Shown here one piece after another: positions 16,927-25,514 of a stretch of DNA of 64,000 bases. The notes under the pieces are model-generated. The model was not told the origin of the DNA. It worked only from the letters and a program-made list of their open reading frames with translations, and made no database searches. Each line of letters opens with the position of its first letter. Position 1 is the first letter of the stretch. Origin of the DNA: DASPGQ01 sp035457705 (GTDB lineage Bacteria > Acidobacteriota > Vicinamibacteria > Marinacidobacterales > SMYC01); assembly GCA_035457705.1 (NCBI GenBank), contig DATIBD010000039.1, positions 248,001 to 312,000 of the forward strand, given 5' to 3'. The translations under genes were made by a program, and so were the position numbers.

Positions 16927-18351
16927 CTAAGCCTCCTGGTAGGCGCGGTTGCGGAACAAGAAATCGATGATGTTGCCCTCGTGAGGCTGGAGCCAGTTGA
17001 GTCGGATCGTGGGAACGGGGCCGAGATTCAACCGATCGATGTTCACCGCGTCGACAAGCCGGCGGCGAAACCCTTCATCCTCGGTAATGACGGTTCCCAC
17101 GAGCGTCGACCCGATCGCATCGATCATCTGCTCCTGAGGACACCGTACGACCGAGGCAAAGGGAAACATGTACTCCTTGTTCGCGAGCCATTTCTGCCCC
17201 GACTCGCAGTGTAGGATCGTGGGCCGCAGGTAATCGCAGCGTTCGCGTTTGACGAGCCGCTCGGTCGAATCACCGCGGTGGCGGACGGTGACTTCCTCCG
17301 TCCCTGGCTCGCTCAGGTGCTGGTCGATCTCTCCAGAGATAGCCTCGGCCACACCCGGCACGGTGAAGGCGGCGAGAGCGCTCTCGGGATCGTCGGGCGG
17401 AAGAGGCGCGATTGGGCCGAGCCTCCGAGCGAGCGCGTCGGCGATCTCCTCGGTATTTCTCGAAGCCCAGATACCGGAACAACTGATACAGCTGCGTCCA
17501 CTGTTCACGAGGATGCTGTCGACCATGACATCGAGGTACTCTTCCCAATCGTCCACGACGTCGTCCCCGAGGAGAATCTTGCTGAACCCCGGGCCGTGGG
17601 GCTGGACGCGCGGGTCGTTTCGATAGCGTTCCACGGTCGGCGTGCCCCCGAAGATGAGGCTTCGCGGACAGCTCGCCAGCACGGCCGCACCGATGTCCCC
17701 GAGCCCCGGGTAAATCGAGATTGCCTCGCGCGGGACCCCCGCCTGGAAGAACGCCTCGGTCATGCGATAGGGCGTCCACGGCTCCTGAGGACCCGGCTTG
17801 AAGACGAGACCGATCTGCAAGGGAATGACGGGAAGCCACAGCGTGTGGACACCGGGAGAGTTCGAAGGGAGAACCAGGCCGAGCACAGGCGACTGCGCCT
17901 GATAGCTGAGAGGCACTCCCCTCTTCTCGAGACCGTGGCCGACGTTCAATATCTCCAGATCCAGACCGCGGGTCAGGGCGTCGAGGACTTCGTCCATGTG
18001 AGTTAGGACGAAGTGGTTCTTCTCCATGTTTGCCCGACACATGTGCTCGGGAAGGCCCGTGGTTGCCGACTGATATCGAACGAACTCGTCGGGAGTCTGC
18101 GTGCCGTCGCCCAGGGGAAGCGTCGCTTCCATGTAGAGTTTCGCCGCTTTCTTGATCTTGTCGAGAAGCTCGTAGGGCGAATGCTCCCTTAGAACGTCGC
18201 GTGCCCGTTGCGCCTTGCGCATGTCGCGCTGGATGAGACCCCCGTTGGCGAGGCTCACTTCCGCCAGCTTCTCTCCCGTCTCGAAATGGACCACCGGGTC
18301 GGTCTCGAGACTCTCGTACGGTTCACCCCATCGCAGTACGGGAATGTGCAT
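16927..18351 (-). CDS. Aldehyde dehydrogenase superfamily protein, LuxC/acyl-reductase-like
   Basis: 474 residues from ATG 18351; reading further upstream in this frame only crosses the neighbouring gene. The Rossmann region SPVLGLVLPSNSPGVHTLWLP and PGPQEPWTPYRMTEAF gives the NADP-binding and substrate core, and the catalytic Cys lies in NSGRSCISCSGIWAS. Length and pairing with a LuxE-like adenylating protein match LuxC-type fatty acyl reductases, which reduce acyl thioesters to aldehydes. No luxAB genes are present, so the product is not for light; a surface or glycolipid precursor is a guess from the neighbours. Confidence 0.8.
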   Translation of the reverse strand: MHIPVLRWGEPYESLETDPVVHFETGEKLAEVSLANGGLIQRDMRKAQRARDVLREHSPYELLDKIKKAAKLYMEATLPLGDGTQTPDEFVRYQSATTGLPEHMCRANMEKNHFVLTHMDEVLDALTRGLDLEILNVGHGLEKRGVPLSYQAQSPVLGLVLPSNSPGVHTLWLPVIPLQIGLVFKPGPQEPWTPYRMTEAFFQAGVPREAISIYPGLGDIGAAVLASCPRSLIFGGTPTVERYRNDPRVQPHGPGFSKILLGDDVVDDWEEYLDVMVDSILVNSGRSCISCSGIWASRNTEEIADALARRLGPIAPLPPDDPESALAAFTVPGVAEAISGEIDQHLSEPGTEEVTVRHRGDSTERLVKRERCDYLRPTILHCESGQKWLANKEYMFPFASVVRCPQEQMIDAIGSTLVGTVITEDEGFRRRLVDAVNIDRLNLGPVPTIRLNWLQPHEGNIIDFLFRNRAYQEA

Positions 18352-18356
18352 CGCCG

Positions 18357-19460
18357 CTAATACACTCCGACGGTCGTCGAGCTTTTGAGCTTCCTGAACG
18401 GGCGCACGCCGCTCACACCGTCCCAAGGATAGGCTTCGTGGGGTGGCTCTCGCTCGCCTTCGTCGCGCTCGAGAAAACCCGGAACGAAGAACTCCTTCGT
18501 GAGAGTGGTGAGACGCACACGACCGGTTTCCCCATAGCCCACGACCGTCCTCCCGTCGTCCGCGTCCACGACCTCGATCACCGCCCGCGGTTGCGGTGCG
18601 TAGTACGTGATTTTGTAGCCGTCGTCCCGCGTCACCGGTTTCGAGGCCGCGAGACCCATCAACGTATTTCCATAGGTCGGAGTGATGTAGACTCCGTCGA
18701 GAAGCTCCTCGACGGCAAAACGGGTCCACTGCGGGGTGAACTCCGTGCCACCGGAAAAAACTCCCAGGATTCCCGCCTTGCGAAGGCTGGTTCCCTGCTC
18801 TTCGAGTCGAAGCGCGAGCGATTCGAGAAGCTTCGGTGTCGCGAACAAGCATTTGATGTCGTGACCCGCCCTCAGGACGGTCACGGCTTGATCGATGACG
18901 TGATTCTTGTAAGCTTCGAGGTGCTCGGTCCAGCCCCGTTCGATCAGCTTGATGACCCAGCGTGGATCGAGATCGACGCAAAAGCAGATCCCGCCGCGAA
19001 ACTGCGCCAGATGCTCGACGGCGAGCCGGAGCCGTCTCGGTCCCGAGGGCCCCAGCATGAGCCAATTGGATCCCTTGGGAAAGCACTCGTCGGGCAGCGT
19101 CTCGCTGAACAGCTCGTAGTCGACTCGAAAATCGTCGATGGACACGCGGCTCTTAGGAATTCCGGTGGTGCCCCCCGTCTCGAAAACGAAGATGGGCCGA
19201 TCTTGATAAGCCTGCGGAACCCAGCGGCGCACGGGTCCGCCCCGGAGCCACTCGTCCTCGAAGAGAGGGAACTTCTTGAGATCCTCGAAGGCCCGAACGT
19301 CTTTTCGTGGATCGAAATCCAGCTTCTTCGCGAGATCGAGCCAGAAACGCGTTCCCGTCTCGGCGTCGAAATGCCATCGAACGATCTCTCGGACGTGTTC
19401 GTCCAGAGTCTTCTTGGCGTCGACAAGGCGGGCCCCGGACACCAACCGTCGTTCGCTCAA
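18357..19460 (-). CDS. LuxE/phenylacetate-CoA-ligase-like adenylate-forming protein
   Basis: 367 residues. The nucleotide loop VFETGGTTGIPKSRV lies near residue 95, followed by GVFSGGTEFTPQW and VYITPTYGNTLMGLA, the middle motifs of adenylate-forming enzymes, and GETGRVRLTTLT. It is shorter than full acyl-CoA ligases and of LuxE size (acyl-protein synthetase), which activates a fatty acid and hands it to the LuxC-type reductase. It overlaps the glycosyltransferase gene by four bases and lies five bases before the LuxC-like gene. Confidence 0.8.
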   Translation of the reverse strand: MSERRLVSGARLVDAKKTLDEHVREIVRWHFDAETGTRFWLDLAKKLDFDPRKDVRAFEDLKKFPLFEDEWLRGGPVRRWVPQAYQDRPIFVFETGGTTGIPKSRVSIDDFRVDYELFSETLPDECFPKGSNWLMLGPSGPRRLRLAVEHLAQFRGGICFCVDLDPRWVIKLIERGWTEHLEAYKNHVIDQAVTVLRAGHDIKCLFATPKLLESLALRLEEQGTSLRKAGILGVFSGGTEFTPQWTRFAVEELLDGVYITPTYGNTLMGLAASKPVTRDDGYKITYYAPQPRAVIEVVDADDGRTVVGYGETGRVRLTTLTKEFFVPGFLERDEGEREPPHEAYPWDGVSGVRPFRKLKSSTTVGVY

Positions 19461-20791
19461 CGAGGCAAAGCTCCTGCTTCCACGACCTCTCGTTCCCCCA
19501 AAGCTTCGCGCCGGATCACTCGCTCGAAGACCTCCACGGAGGCGGTCGCCATCTGCTCGACACTGTAGTGACGGCGCACTCCCGTCGCGGCACGCCGGCC
19601 GAGCTCGCGCCGAGCCTCGCTATCCAGGAGAAGGTCGGCGAGGCTCTCAGCGAGGTGGCGTGGGTCACCGGCTCGAACCAGGCGGCCGCCACCGGTCCGC
19701 GAGACGAGCTCGGGGAAAGCACCTCGATCGGGCTGCACCACGGGTACGCCGCACGCCATCGCCTCGAGGACGAAAAGCCCTTTGGGCTCATCGTAGTCCG
19801 TGGGAACCGAGACGACGGCTAGCGACCGGAGAAAATCGATCTTCTCCTCGCGTCCCAAAACGCCGTGATAGTGGAACTCGTGCGACAAGCCCGCTCGACC
19901 CATCTCTCGAGTCAGCTGGGCGAGGTAGCTGCGATGCTGACGGCCCAGGTAGCCGGCGACCCGAAGCCTAGTTTCGGGAAGGTCGTCACGCGATCGCAAG
20001 AGTCTATAGGCTTCGCAGAGGTTGTGGAGACCCTTCTCTGGGGCGACTCGCGCGAAATAACCGATGGACAGCGGCTTCTCCGGCGCCGCTGCTGGCTCGT
20101 AGCCTTGGAAATTGATTCCGAGTGGAACGACGGCCATTTTTTCTCGGGGGATGGAGAGAAGCCTTCCCATGTAGTCGGCGTAGTAGTGGCTCACGGCCAC
20201 GAACCCGTCGACGTACTCGACGTGCCGTCGGATGAGCTCCAGGGCTTCGTTCCGCTCGGGGACCGTGAGACCGTCGAGGAAGAGGTCCTCTCCCTGCAGG
20301 GTACACACGATGGGCCGACCGAGTGACCGGACGAACGACGGAGCCAGTCCGATGAGCAGCGAGTTCGGCAATACGACGACGTCGGGCGGGGGTTGCGCCT
20401 TCAACCACGAGACGAGCCTGAGGACCTCCTTCCTCTGGAACCCATCTTCACCCCTCAACGTCGAGATCGTGAGAGCGCCGAGCTTTCCCGGGTCGGTCGA
20501 GAAGGACAGGCGGCCGAGGAGGTTCATGAGCCAGCCTGCGTCGAAAAGGCGATCGACGAATCCAGGTGTCCGTCGGAAGATGGGAACGTTCTGCTGAAGG
20601 TAGACGTTGATTCCTCCGAACAGCACGCGAGATTCGCTCACGTTGTCCTCGTCCGTTCGGGTGGGCGTATAGATGGGCACCAGCGTCACCTCGTGGCCCT
20701 GGCGCATGAGCTCGGCCGCAAGCGCATTGTCCCTGAGACAGCTCCCGCAGTACATGTTGGCCGCACCCGCGGTGATCGAGAGGATCTTCAA
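19457..20791 (-). CDS. GT4 family glycosyltransferase
   Basis: 444 residues with a TTG start at 20791; from there the protein begins at the GT-B N-terminal motif KILSITAGAANMYCGSCLRDNALAAELMRQGHEV. The C-terminal half shows IGYFARVAPEKGLHNLCEAY and the donor-binding DEPKGLFVLEAMACGVPVVQPDRGAFPELV (E-x7-E). It transfers an activated sugar, probably at the inner membrane face; acceptor unknown. As first gene of the operon it may glycosylate the fatty product of the LuxE/LuxC pair before export. Confidence 0.88.
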   Translation of the reverse strand: MKILSITAGAANMYCGSCLRDNALAAELMRQGHEVTLVPIYTPTRTDEDNVSESRVLFGGINVYLQQNVPIFRRTPGFVDRLFDAGWLMNLLGRLSFSTDPGKLGALTISTLRGEDGFQRKEVLRLVSWLKAQPPPDVVVLPNSLLIGLAPSFVRSLGRPIVCTLQGEDLFLDGLTVPERNEALELIRRHVEYVDGFVAVSHYYADYMGRLLSIPREKMAVVPLGINFQGYEPAAAPEKPLSIGYFARVAPEKGLHNLCEAYRLLRSRDDLPETRLRVAGYLGRQHRSYLAQLTREMGRAGLSHEFHYHGVLGREEKIDFLRSLAVVSVPTDYDEPKGLFVLEAMACGVPVVQPDRGAFPELVSRTGGGRLVRAGDPRHLAESLADLLLDSEARRELGRRAATGVRRHYSVEQMATASVEVFERVIRREALGEREVVEAGALPR

Positions 20792-20832
20792 AACGTCGGG
20801 ACTCCTATCTCGTTGCGCCGAATGGCCTGATC

Positions 20833-21960
20833 TCAGTCGGTCGGATTCCCCTCCAGAAACGGTTCGAGCGGGACCGACTCGGGACCGTTCTCGGTGCACC
20901 GGGCGAACGTGGAGTCCTCGCTCGCATACATCGAGACACCCGCGTGCTCTCCTTTTGCGTTGAGCACATAGAAGCTCAGGCCGAAGCTCGGTAGACCGCG
21001 CGCGTTCAGGAGCCTCTTTTCGACCGTATTCTCCTTGACGCGGCGAAGGGCCTCCATAGCCGCGTCCTTCGGATGGCGACCGCGCCGCATCTCCTCGACG
21101 ATGAGGAACGAGCACAGCCCGTACAGATTCGCCTCGCCACGCCCGGTGGAGCCTGCAGCGCCGACGTCTCCGTCGACGTAGAGCCCGGCACCGAGGATCG
21201 GCGAGTCTCCCACGCGGCCGGGGACCTTCCATGCGAGCCCGCTCGTCGTCGTGACGCCGCAGATATCGCCGCTCGGGCTGATTCCATCGCAGTTGATGGT
21301 TCCGAAGAAATGATCCTCGTCGATGAGTCCTTCTCGGAGCATGTCGAGGCCGGCCGCGTAACCCGCGTGAGCGCGCTTTTCGGGATCGAGGTAATGCTCG
21401 GGATCGATCCGGCGCTTCCACTCGAGCCAGAGCTTTCGGGATTTCTCGGTGTTCAAGTCGTCCTCGACCTCGAACCCCATATTGCGGGCGAACGACTGGG
21501 CCCCCTGGCCAACGAGAAGATGATGGTCGGTGTGCTCCATGACTGCGTGGGCGACCAGCGAGGGGGTGCGCACGCCCTCGATTGCGGCGACGCCGCCGGC
21601 ACGCTTCCTGGGCCCGTGCATGCAGCACGAGTCGAGCTGGACGACGCCGTCGGCATTCGGGAGACCGCCGTAGCCCACTCCCGAATCCGCCGGATCCAGC
21701 TCGACCAGGTTGACCCCGGCAATGAGACTCTCGAGCACGTCCTTCCCTTCCGTTATCAGACGAAAGGCTTTTTCGACGCAGGTCTCCGGACCTCCGTTCT
21801 TGAAGCGATTGCCATTGCCCGACGCGATGACCAAGGGTTTCACCGACTGCCGCGTGATCATCGTGGGCGCCGCGCCAAGCGTGGCCCTAGCGCTCGCGGC
21901 AAATCCCGCAGCGGCAGCTCCCGTTCGTACGAACTCTCGGCGGCTGAGCTTCTTGGTCAT
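20833..21960 (-). CDS. Tat-exported N4-(beta-N-acetylglucosaminyl)-L-asparaginase (glycosylasparaginase)
   Basis: 375 residues from ATG 21960, chosen because AGGAAAG precedes it and a twin-arginine signal follows (SRREFVRTGAAAAGFAASA). The Ntn-hydrolase core is clear: DPADSGVGYGGLPNADGVVQLD and MHGPRKRAGGVAAI in the alpha part, then FGTINCDG at the expected self-cleavage site (Thr as new N-terminal nucleophile), followed by GRVGDSPILGAGLYVD. It cleaves the GlcNAc-Asn bond of glycopeptides or a related amide in the periplasm. It is 41 bases upstream of the GT4 gene on the same strand, so cotranscription is possible. Confidence 0.9.
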   Translation of the reverse strand: MTKKLSRREFVRTGAAAAGFAASARATLGAAPTMITRQSVKPLVIASGNGNRFKNGGPETCVEKAFRLITEGKDVLESLIAGVNLVELDPADSGVGYGGLPNADGVVQLDSCCMHGPRKRAGGVAAIEGVRTPSLVAHAVMEHTDHHLLVGQGAQSFARNMGFEVEDDLNTEKSRKLWLEWKRRIDPEHYLDPEKRAHAGYAAGLDMLREGLIDEDHFFGTINCDGISPSGDICGVTTTSGLAWKVPGRVGDSPILGAGLYVDGDVGAAGSTGRGEANLYGLCSFLIVEEMRRGRHPKDAAMEALRRVKENTVEKRLLNARGLPSFGLSFYVLNAKGEHAGVSMYASEDSTFARCTENGPESVPLEPFLEGNPTD

Positions 21961-22117
21961 GTTTCTTTCCTCCCGGAATGGAATCTTAACCCCGATCGCG
22001 ATTTCTTGCACCCCGAGATCTCCTTGTCCGAAGGAGAGGAGGTGAAGCGAGCGAGCCGATATTCGATGTGCGGATCGACAGCCTACCGGACCTCGCCTTC
22101 TATATCATTCGGGACTC

Positions 22118-23398
22118 ATGGCGACCCCGACCCGTTCCCCGCAAGGGGTATCCGGGCGCACACACGCGTTCTGGAAGAGTGTTTTCGTTCCTTTCGGAGC
22201 AGGATACTTTGTCTCGCAGCTTCTGCGCTCGATCAATGCCGTCGTTTCCGCGGATCTGATCGAGGAGTTCGCTTTAGGAGCTTGGGTGGTCGGGCTACTC
22301 ACCAGCGCTTATTTTCTCAGCTTCGCGCTGGCACAGCTTCCCGTCGGCCTCGCGCTCGACCGGTTCGGTCCCCGTCGTACCGAGTCAGTCTTACTCCTGT
22401 TCGCGGGAGTCGGTGCTCTCGTTTTCTCGCAAGCGAAAACAACTTCGAGTCTCGTCGGGGGCCGCGCGCTCATCGGACTCGGCGTTTCGGCCTGCCTCAT
22501 GGCGGCTTTCCACGCTTTCGCTCTCTGGGCCCCGCGCGAAAAGCTTCATTTCTTGAGCGGAGCGGTAATGGCGGTTGGCGCGGCGGGTGCTCTCACGGCA
22601 ACGACTCCGGTCGAATGGGCCGTTCGGGCCATCGGATGGCGAGCGCTGTTCCAAAGCATCGGCGGAGTCACGATCGCCTGCGCCTTGCTTGTCTGGTGGG
22701 CCGTTCCCGAGAGGCCGCAAGGGAAAGTGGAGCCGCTCAAGGACCTGCTCGGGGTCGTGCGCAAGGTGTTTGTCAGCCGCGTGTTCTGGAGCGTGGCGCC
22801 GTTCTCGGTGGCGCACCAGGGCGCTTACCTTTCGATTCAGAGCCTCTGGGCAGGTCCGTGGTTGAGAGACGTAGCCGGGCTCACGAGAGCGGAGGTCGCC
22901 GACCATCTGCTGATCCTCGCCCTCGGCATGGCCGTCGGCTTCGTCGCTCTCGGCTATCTGGCCGCTAGCCTCGGCCGACGGGGCCTGTCGACGGTAACGG
23001 TTTGGGTCGGGGCCGCGCTCGTCTTCGAGACGTCACAGCTCGCCATTGCGCTTGGCTGGACGGAGCCCGCGTGGCTACTTTGGCTCCTCTTCGGAACGTT
23101 CGGCGCCGCCGGGATGTTGAGCTACGGCATTCTGACCACGCGTTTTCCGCTTGCCATGGCGGGACGGGTCAACACCGCCGTCAACGTGCTGGTCTTCTCC
23201 GGAGCCTTTACTTTCCAGTCAGGGATCGGCGCCGTCATCACCTGGTGGACGCCGCCGGGCGAGCCCTATTCGGTCGAGGGCTATCGGGCGGCGCTCCTCG
23301 GCGTTCTCGCCGTACAGCTCGTTAGTCTGGCGTGGCTCATCGCCACGCGGCGCTGGCGCGACGACCCGGCACCGGTTGCCGCTCGAAAGACCGAGTGA
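22118..23398 (+). CDS. Major facilitator superfamily transporter
   Basis: 426 residues, about 12 hydrophobic helices. The loop 2-3 signature LALDRFGPRRTESV is present near residue 80, with basic cytoplasmic loops. The long N-terminal tail and absence of a recognisable binding motif leave the substrate open; the overall look is close to the nitrate/hexuronate side of MFS. Its stop codon directly abuts the stop of the convergent radical SAM gene, and its start is divergent from the glycosylasparaginase gene across 157 bases. Confidence 0.88.
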   Translation: MATPTRSPQGVSGRTHAFWKSVFVPFGAGYFVSQLLRSINAVVSADLIEEFALGAWVVGLLTSAYFLSFALAQLPVGLALDRFGPRRTESVLLLFAGVGALVFSQAKTTSSLVGGRALIGLGVSACLMAAFHAFALWAPREKLHFLSGAVMAVGAAGALTATTPVEWAVRAIGWRALFQSIGGVTIACALLVWWAVPERPQGKVEPLKDLLGVVRKVFVSRVFWSVAPFSVAHQGAYLSIQSLWAGPWLRDVAGLTRAEVADHLLILALGMAVGFVALGYLAASLGRRGLSTVTVWVGAALVFETSQLAIALGWTEPAWLLWLLFGTFGAAGMLSYGILTTRFPLAMAGRVNTAVNVLVFSGAFTFQSGIGAVITWWTPPGEPYSVEGYRAALLGVLAVQLVSLAWLIATRRWRDDPAPVAARKTE

Positions 23399-24493
23399 TT
23401 ACCCGATTGACTCGGCGATCCGGACGGGGAGCCTCTTCGCACCCCACGAGCCCGGCTTCGCCTCGAAGACTCCGGCACACTGGGCACCGCACATACGGCA
23501 GCGACCGGAATCCATCAGGTTCCACTCCGACAATTCGTACCAGTCGCGCCCGATGAGAATCTCACCGCAGTGGTGACAATACGTGCTTCCGCCCCCTTTG
23601 TCGTGGACGTTGCCGGTGTACGCATATCGCACCCCATTCTCGAGGGCGATCCGCCGTGCACGCGTAAGCGTCGCTGCCGGCGTCGAGGGGTGATCCAGCA
23701 TCTTCCAATCAGGATGGAAGGCCGTGAAATGCATGGGCACGTCCGGACCGAGCGCTTCAACGACCCACCTCGTCATCTGGTCGAGCTCACCTGACGAATC
23801 GTTCTCCCCCGGTATCAGCAGGGTCGTGATCTCGAGCCAGACCTTCGTTTCGTGTTTCAGATACGAAAGAGTCTCTTTCACCGCGTCCAGATGGCCGGCG
23901 CAAACATTCTTATAGAATCTCTCGGTGAAAGCCTTGAGGTCGACGTTCGCGGCGTCGATATGCTCATAGAGCTCACGCCGCGGGGCCGCCGTCATATAGC
24001 CGGCGGTCACCGCAACGCTCTTGATGCCGCGTGCCCGACAGGCATCGGCGACGTCGATTGCGTACTCGAGAAATACGACGGGGTCGTTGTACGTGAAAGC
24101 AACGCTCTTGCAGCCGAGATCGCCCGCGGCCGAAGCGATGGCCTCGGGCGAGGCCTCGTCGGCAAGTCGTCTCACTTCACGTGACTTGCTGATATCCCAG
24201 TTCTGGCAGAATCGGCACGCGAGATTACACCCCGCGGTCCCGAAGGAGAGGATGGCGCTTCCGGGAAAGAAGTGGTTCAAGGGTTTCTTTTCGATCGGGT
24301 CGACGCAGAATCCACTCGACCGGCCGTAGGTCGTGAGCACGATCGCGTCGTTCTCACAAGCTCTGACGAAACACATGCCCCGCTGACCCTCGTGGAGCTT
24401 GCAAAACCGAGGGCATACGTCGCATTGCACCCGGCCGTCTTCTAGCTGGTGCCAGTATCTCGTCGGGACGACGCTCGCGACGCCCATGGGCAC
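23399..24493 (-). CDS. amrS: AmmeMemoRadiSam system radical SAM enzyme
   Basis: 364 residues. An N-terminal Cys-rich segment (CDVCPRFCKLHEGQRGMCFVR) is followed by the radical SAM cluster loop GTAGCNLACRFCQNWDIS and FTYNDPVVFLEYAIDVADACRARG, then YTGNVHDKGGGSTYCHHCGE and a C-terminal CRMCGAQC zinc-ribbon-like tail. This arrangement is that of the PflA-like enzyme that co-occurs with AMMECR1 and MEMO domain proteins; neither partner is in this window. The target of the modification is unknown. Confidence 0.92.
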   Translation of the reverse strand: MPMGVASVVPTRYWHQLEDGRVQCDVCPRFCKLHEGQRGMCFVRACENDAIVLTTYGRSSGFCVDPIEKKPLNHFFPGSAILSFGTAGCNLACRFCQNWDISKSREVRRLADEASPEAIASAAGDLGCKSVAFTYNDPVVFLEYAIDVADACRARGIKSVAVTAGYMTAAPRRELYEHIDAANVDLKAFTERFYKNVCAGHLDAVKETLSYLKHETKVWLEITTLLIPGENDSSGELDQMTRWVVEALGPDVPMHFTAFHPDWKMLDHPSTPAATLTRARRIALENGVRYAYTGNVHDKGGGSTYCHHCGEILIGRDWYELSEWNLMDSGRCRMCGAQCAGVFEAKPGSWGAKRLPVRIAESIG

Positions 24494-24553
24494 ATTATCC
24501 GTTGACGTTCCAAAAAACAGAAATCCACGAGGCGAAAACGGTTATCATGAGAC

Positions 24554-24802
24554 GTGGACGCGACCGGGAGAGAAGAGCGAATCGGGCTCATCCGCCGCTA
24601 CGCATCGCGACTCAGCTTTCCCAAGCTCTTCGTCGTTTTCCTCGTCTTGTTTCTCGCCGATTTGTTCTTCCTCGATCCGATTCCATTCCTCGATGAAGCG
24701 ATTTTGGGAACGCTCGCGGTAATGCTCGGGATCTGGCGGGACCGACGCGACGAGAAGAAAGGGCGTCTTAGTCAATCTCGTAGCCGTGCAGGAGGCGGAT
24801 GA
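24554..24802 (+). CDS. Small membrane protein of unknown function
   Basis: 82 residues, GTG start. A hydrophobic stretch LFVVFLVLFLADLFFLDPIPFLDEAILGTLAVMLGIW makes one long or two short membrane helices joined by a Pro-rich turn, flanked by basic ends. It is followed directly by the hydrolase gene, whose start overlaps this stop, so they are likely translated together. No function can be named. Confidence 0.6.
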   Translation: MDATGREERIGLIRRYASRLSFPKLFVVFLVLFLADLFFLDPIPFLDEAILGTLAVMLGIWRDRRDEKKGRLSQSRSRAGGG

Positions 24803-25473
24803 TGGGAGAAGACATTGCACTCGAGGCTTCCGACGGACACGAGCTCAGAGCCTATCGGGCTTCACCCGCGGGACGGCCGAAGGGCGGCATCATCGTTCTG
24901 CAAGAGATTTTCGGCGTCAATGCTCACATTCGTGAGGTCGCAGACGGTTTCTCGGCGGACGGATACCTCGTTCTGGCTCCGTCATTGTATGACCGGAGCT
25001 CCAGGAAGAACGTTAGACTCGGCTACACGCAAGACGATATCGCGGAGGGGCGAAGGCTCCGCGAGGAATTCTCGTGGGAGGACTCGATCCGTGACGTCGG
25101 CGCTGCCGCCGATGCGCTTCGCTCCGAGGATCTGAAGGTCGGGGTGGTCGGCTACTGTTGGGGCGGATCCGTCGCGTTTCTCGCCGCAGTCCGCTTGCCC
25201 CTCGACGCTGCCGTTGTGTACTACGGCGGACAGATCATGCCCCACGTCAACGAGAGGGAGCTCGGTCCCTTGCTCATGCATTTCGGAACGCGCGACGCAT
25301 CCATTCCACTGAGTGACGTGGAGGCGATACGAAAAGCTCATCCCCAGGCGACCGTGCATCTCTACGACGCCGATCACGGTTTCAACTGCAATTACCGGCC
25401 CCAGTTCGACCAGTCGGCTTCCACACTGGCTCGGGAACGAACGCTTGCCTTCTTTGCCAGCCACCTCGTCTGA
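24802..25473 (+). CDS. Dienelactone hydrolase family protein
   Basis: 223 residues. The ATG at 24802 is preferred over the in-frame ATG at 24799 because GGAGG (24791-24795) is better spaced. The fold shows GIIVLQEIFGVNAHIREVAD (active-site Glu), nucleophile elbow VVGYCWGGSVAF (Cys as in carboxymethylenebutenolidase) and DADHGFNCN (catalytic His). Cytosolic; the natural substrate is not determined by context. Confidence 0.9.
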   Translation: MGEDIALEASDGHELRAYRASPAGRPKGGIIVLQEIFGVNAHIREVADGFSADGYLVLAPSLYDRSSRKNVRLGYTQDDIAEGRRLREEFSWEDSIRDVGAAADALRSEDLKVGVVGYCWGGSVAFLAAVRLPLDAAVVYYGGQIMPHVNERELGPLLMHFGTRDASIPLSDVEAIRKAHPQATVHLYDADHGFNCNYRPQFDQSASTLARERTLAFFASHLV

Positions 25474-25514
25474 GTGAGCCCCAAGTAAAGAAACCCGGCA
25501 TAGAATACCGAGCC

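Noticed and set aside
16927..19460. Bioluminescence (lux) operon from the LuxC/LuxE-like pair
   Set aside because: No luciferase subunits are present, and the pair is embedded with glycosyltransferase and exporter genes.
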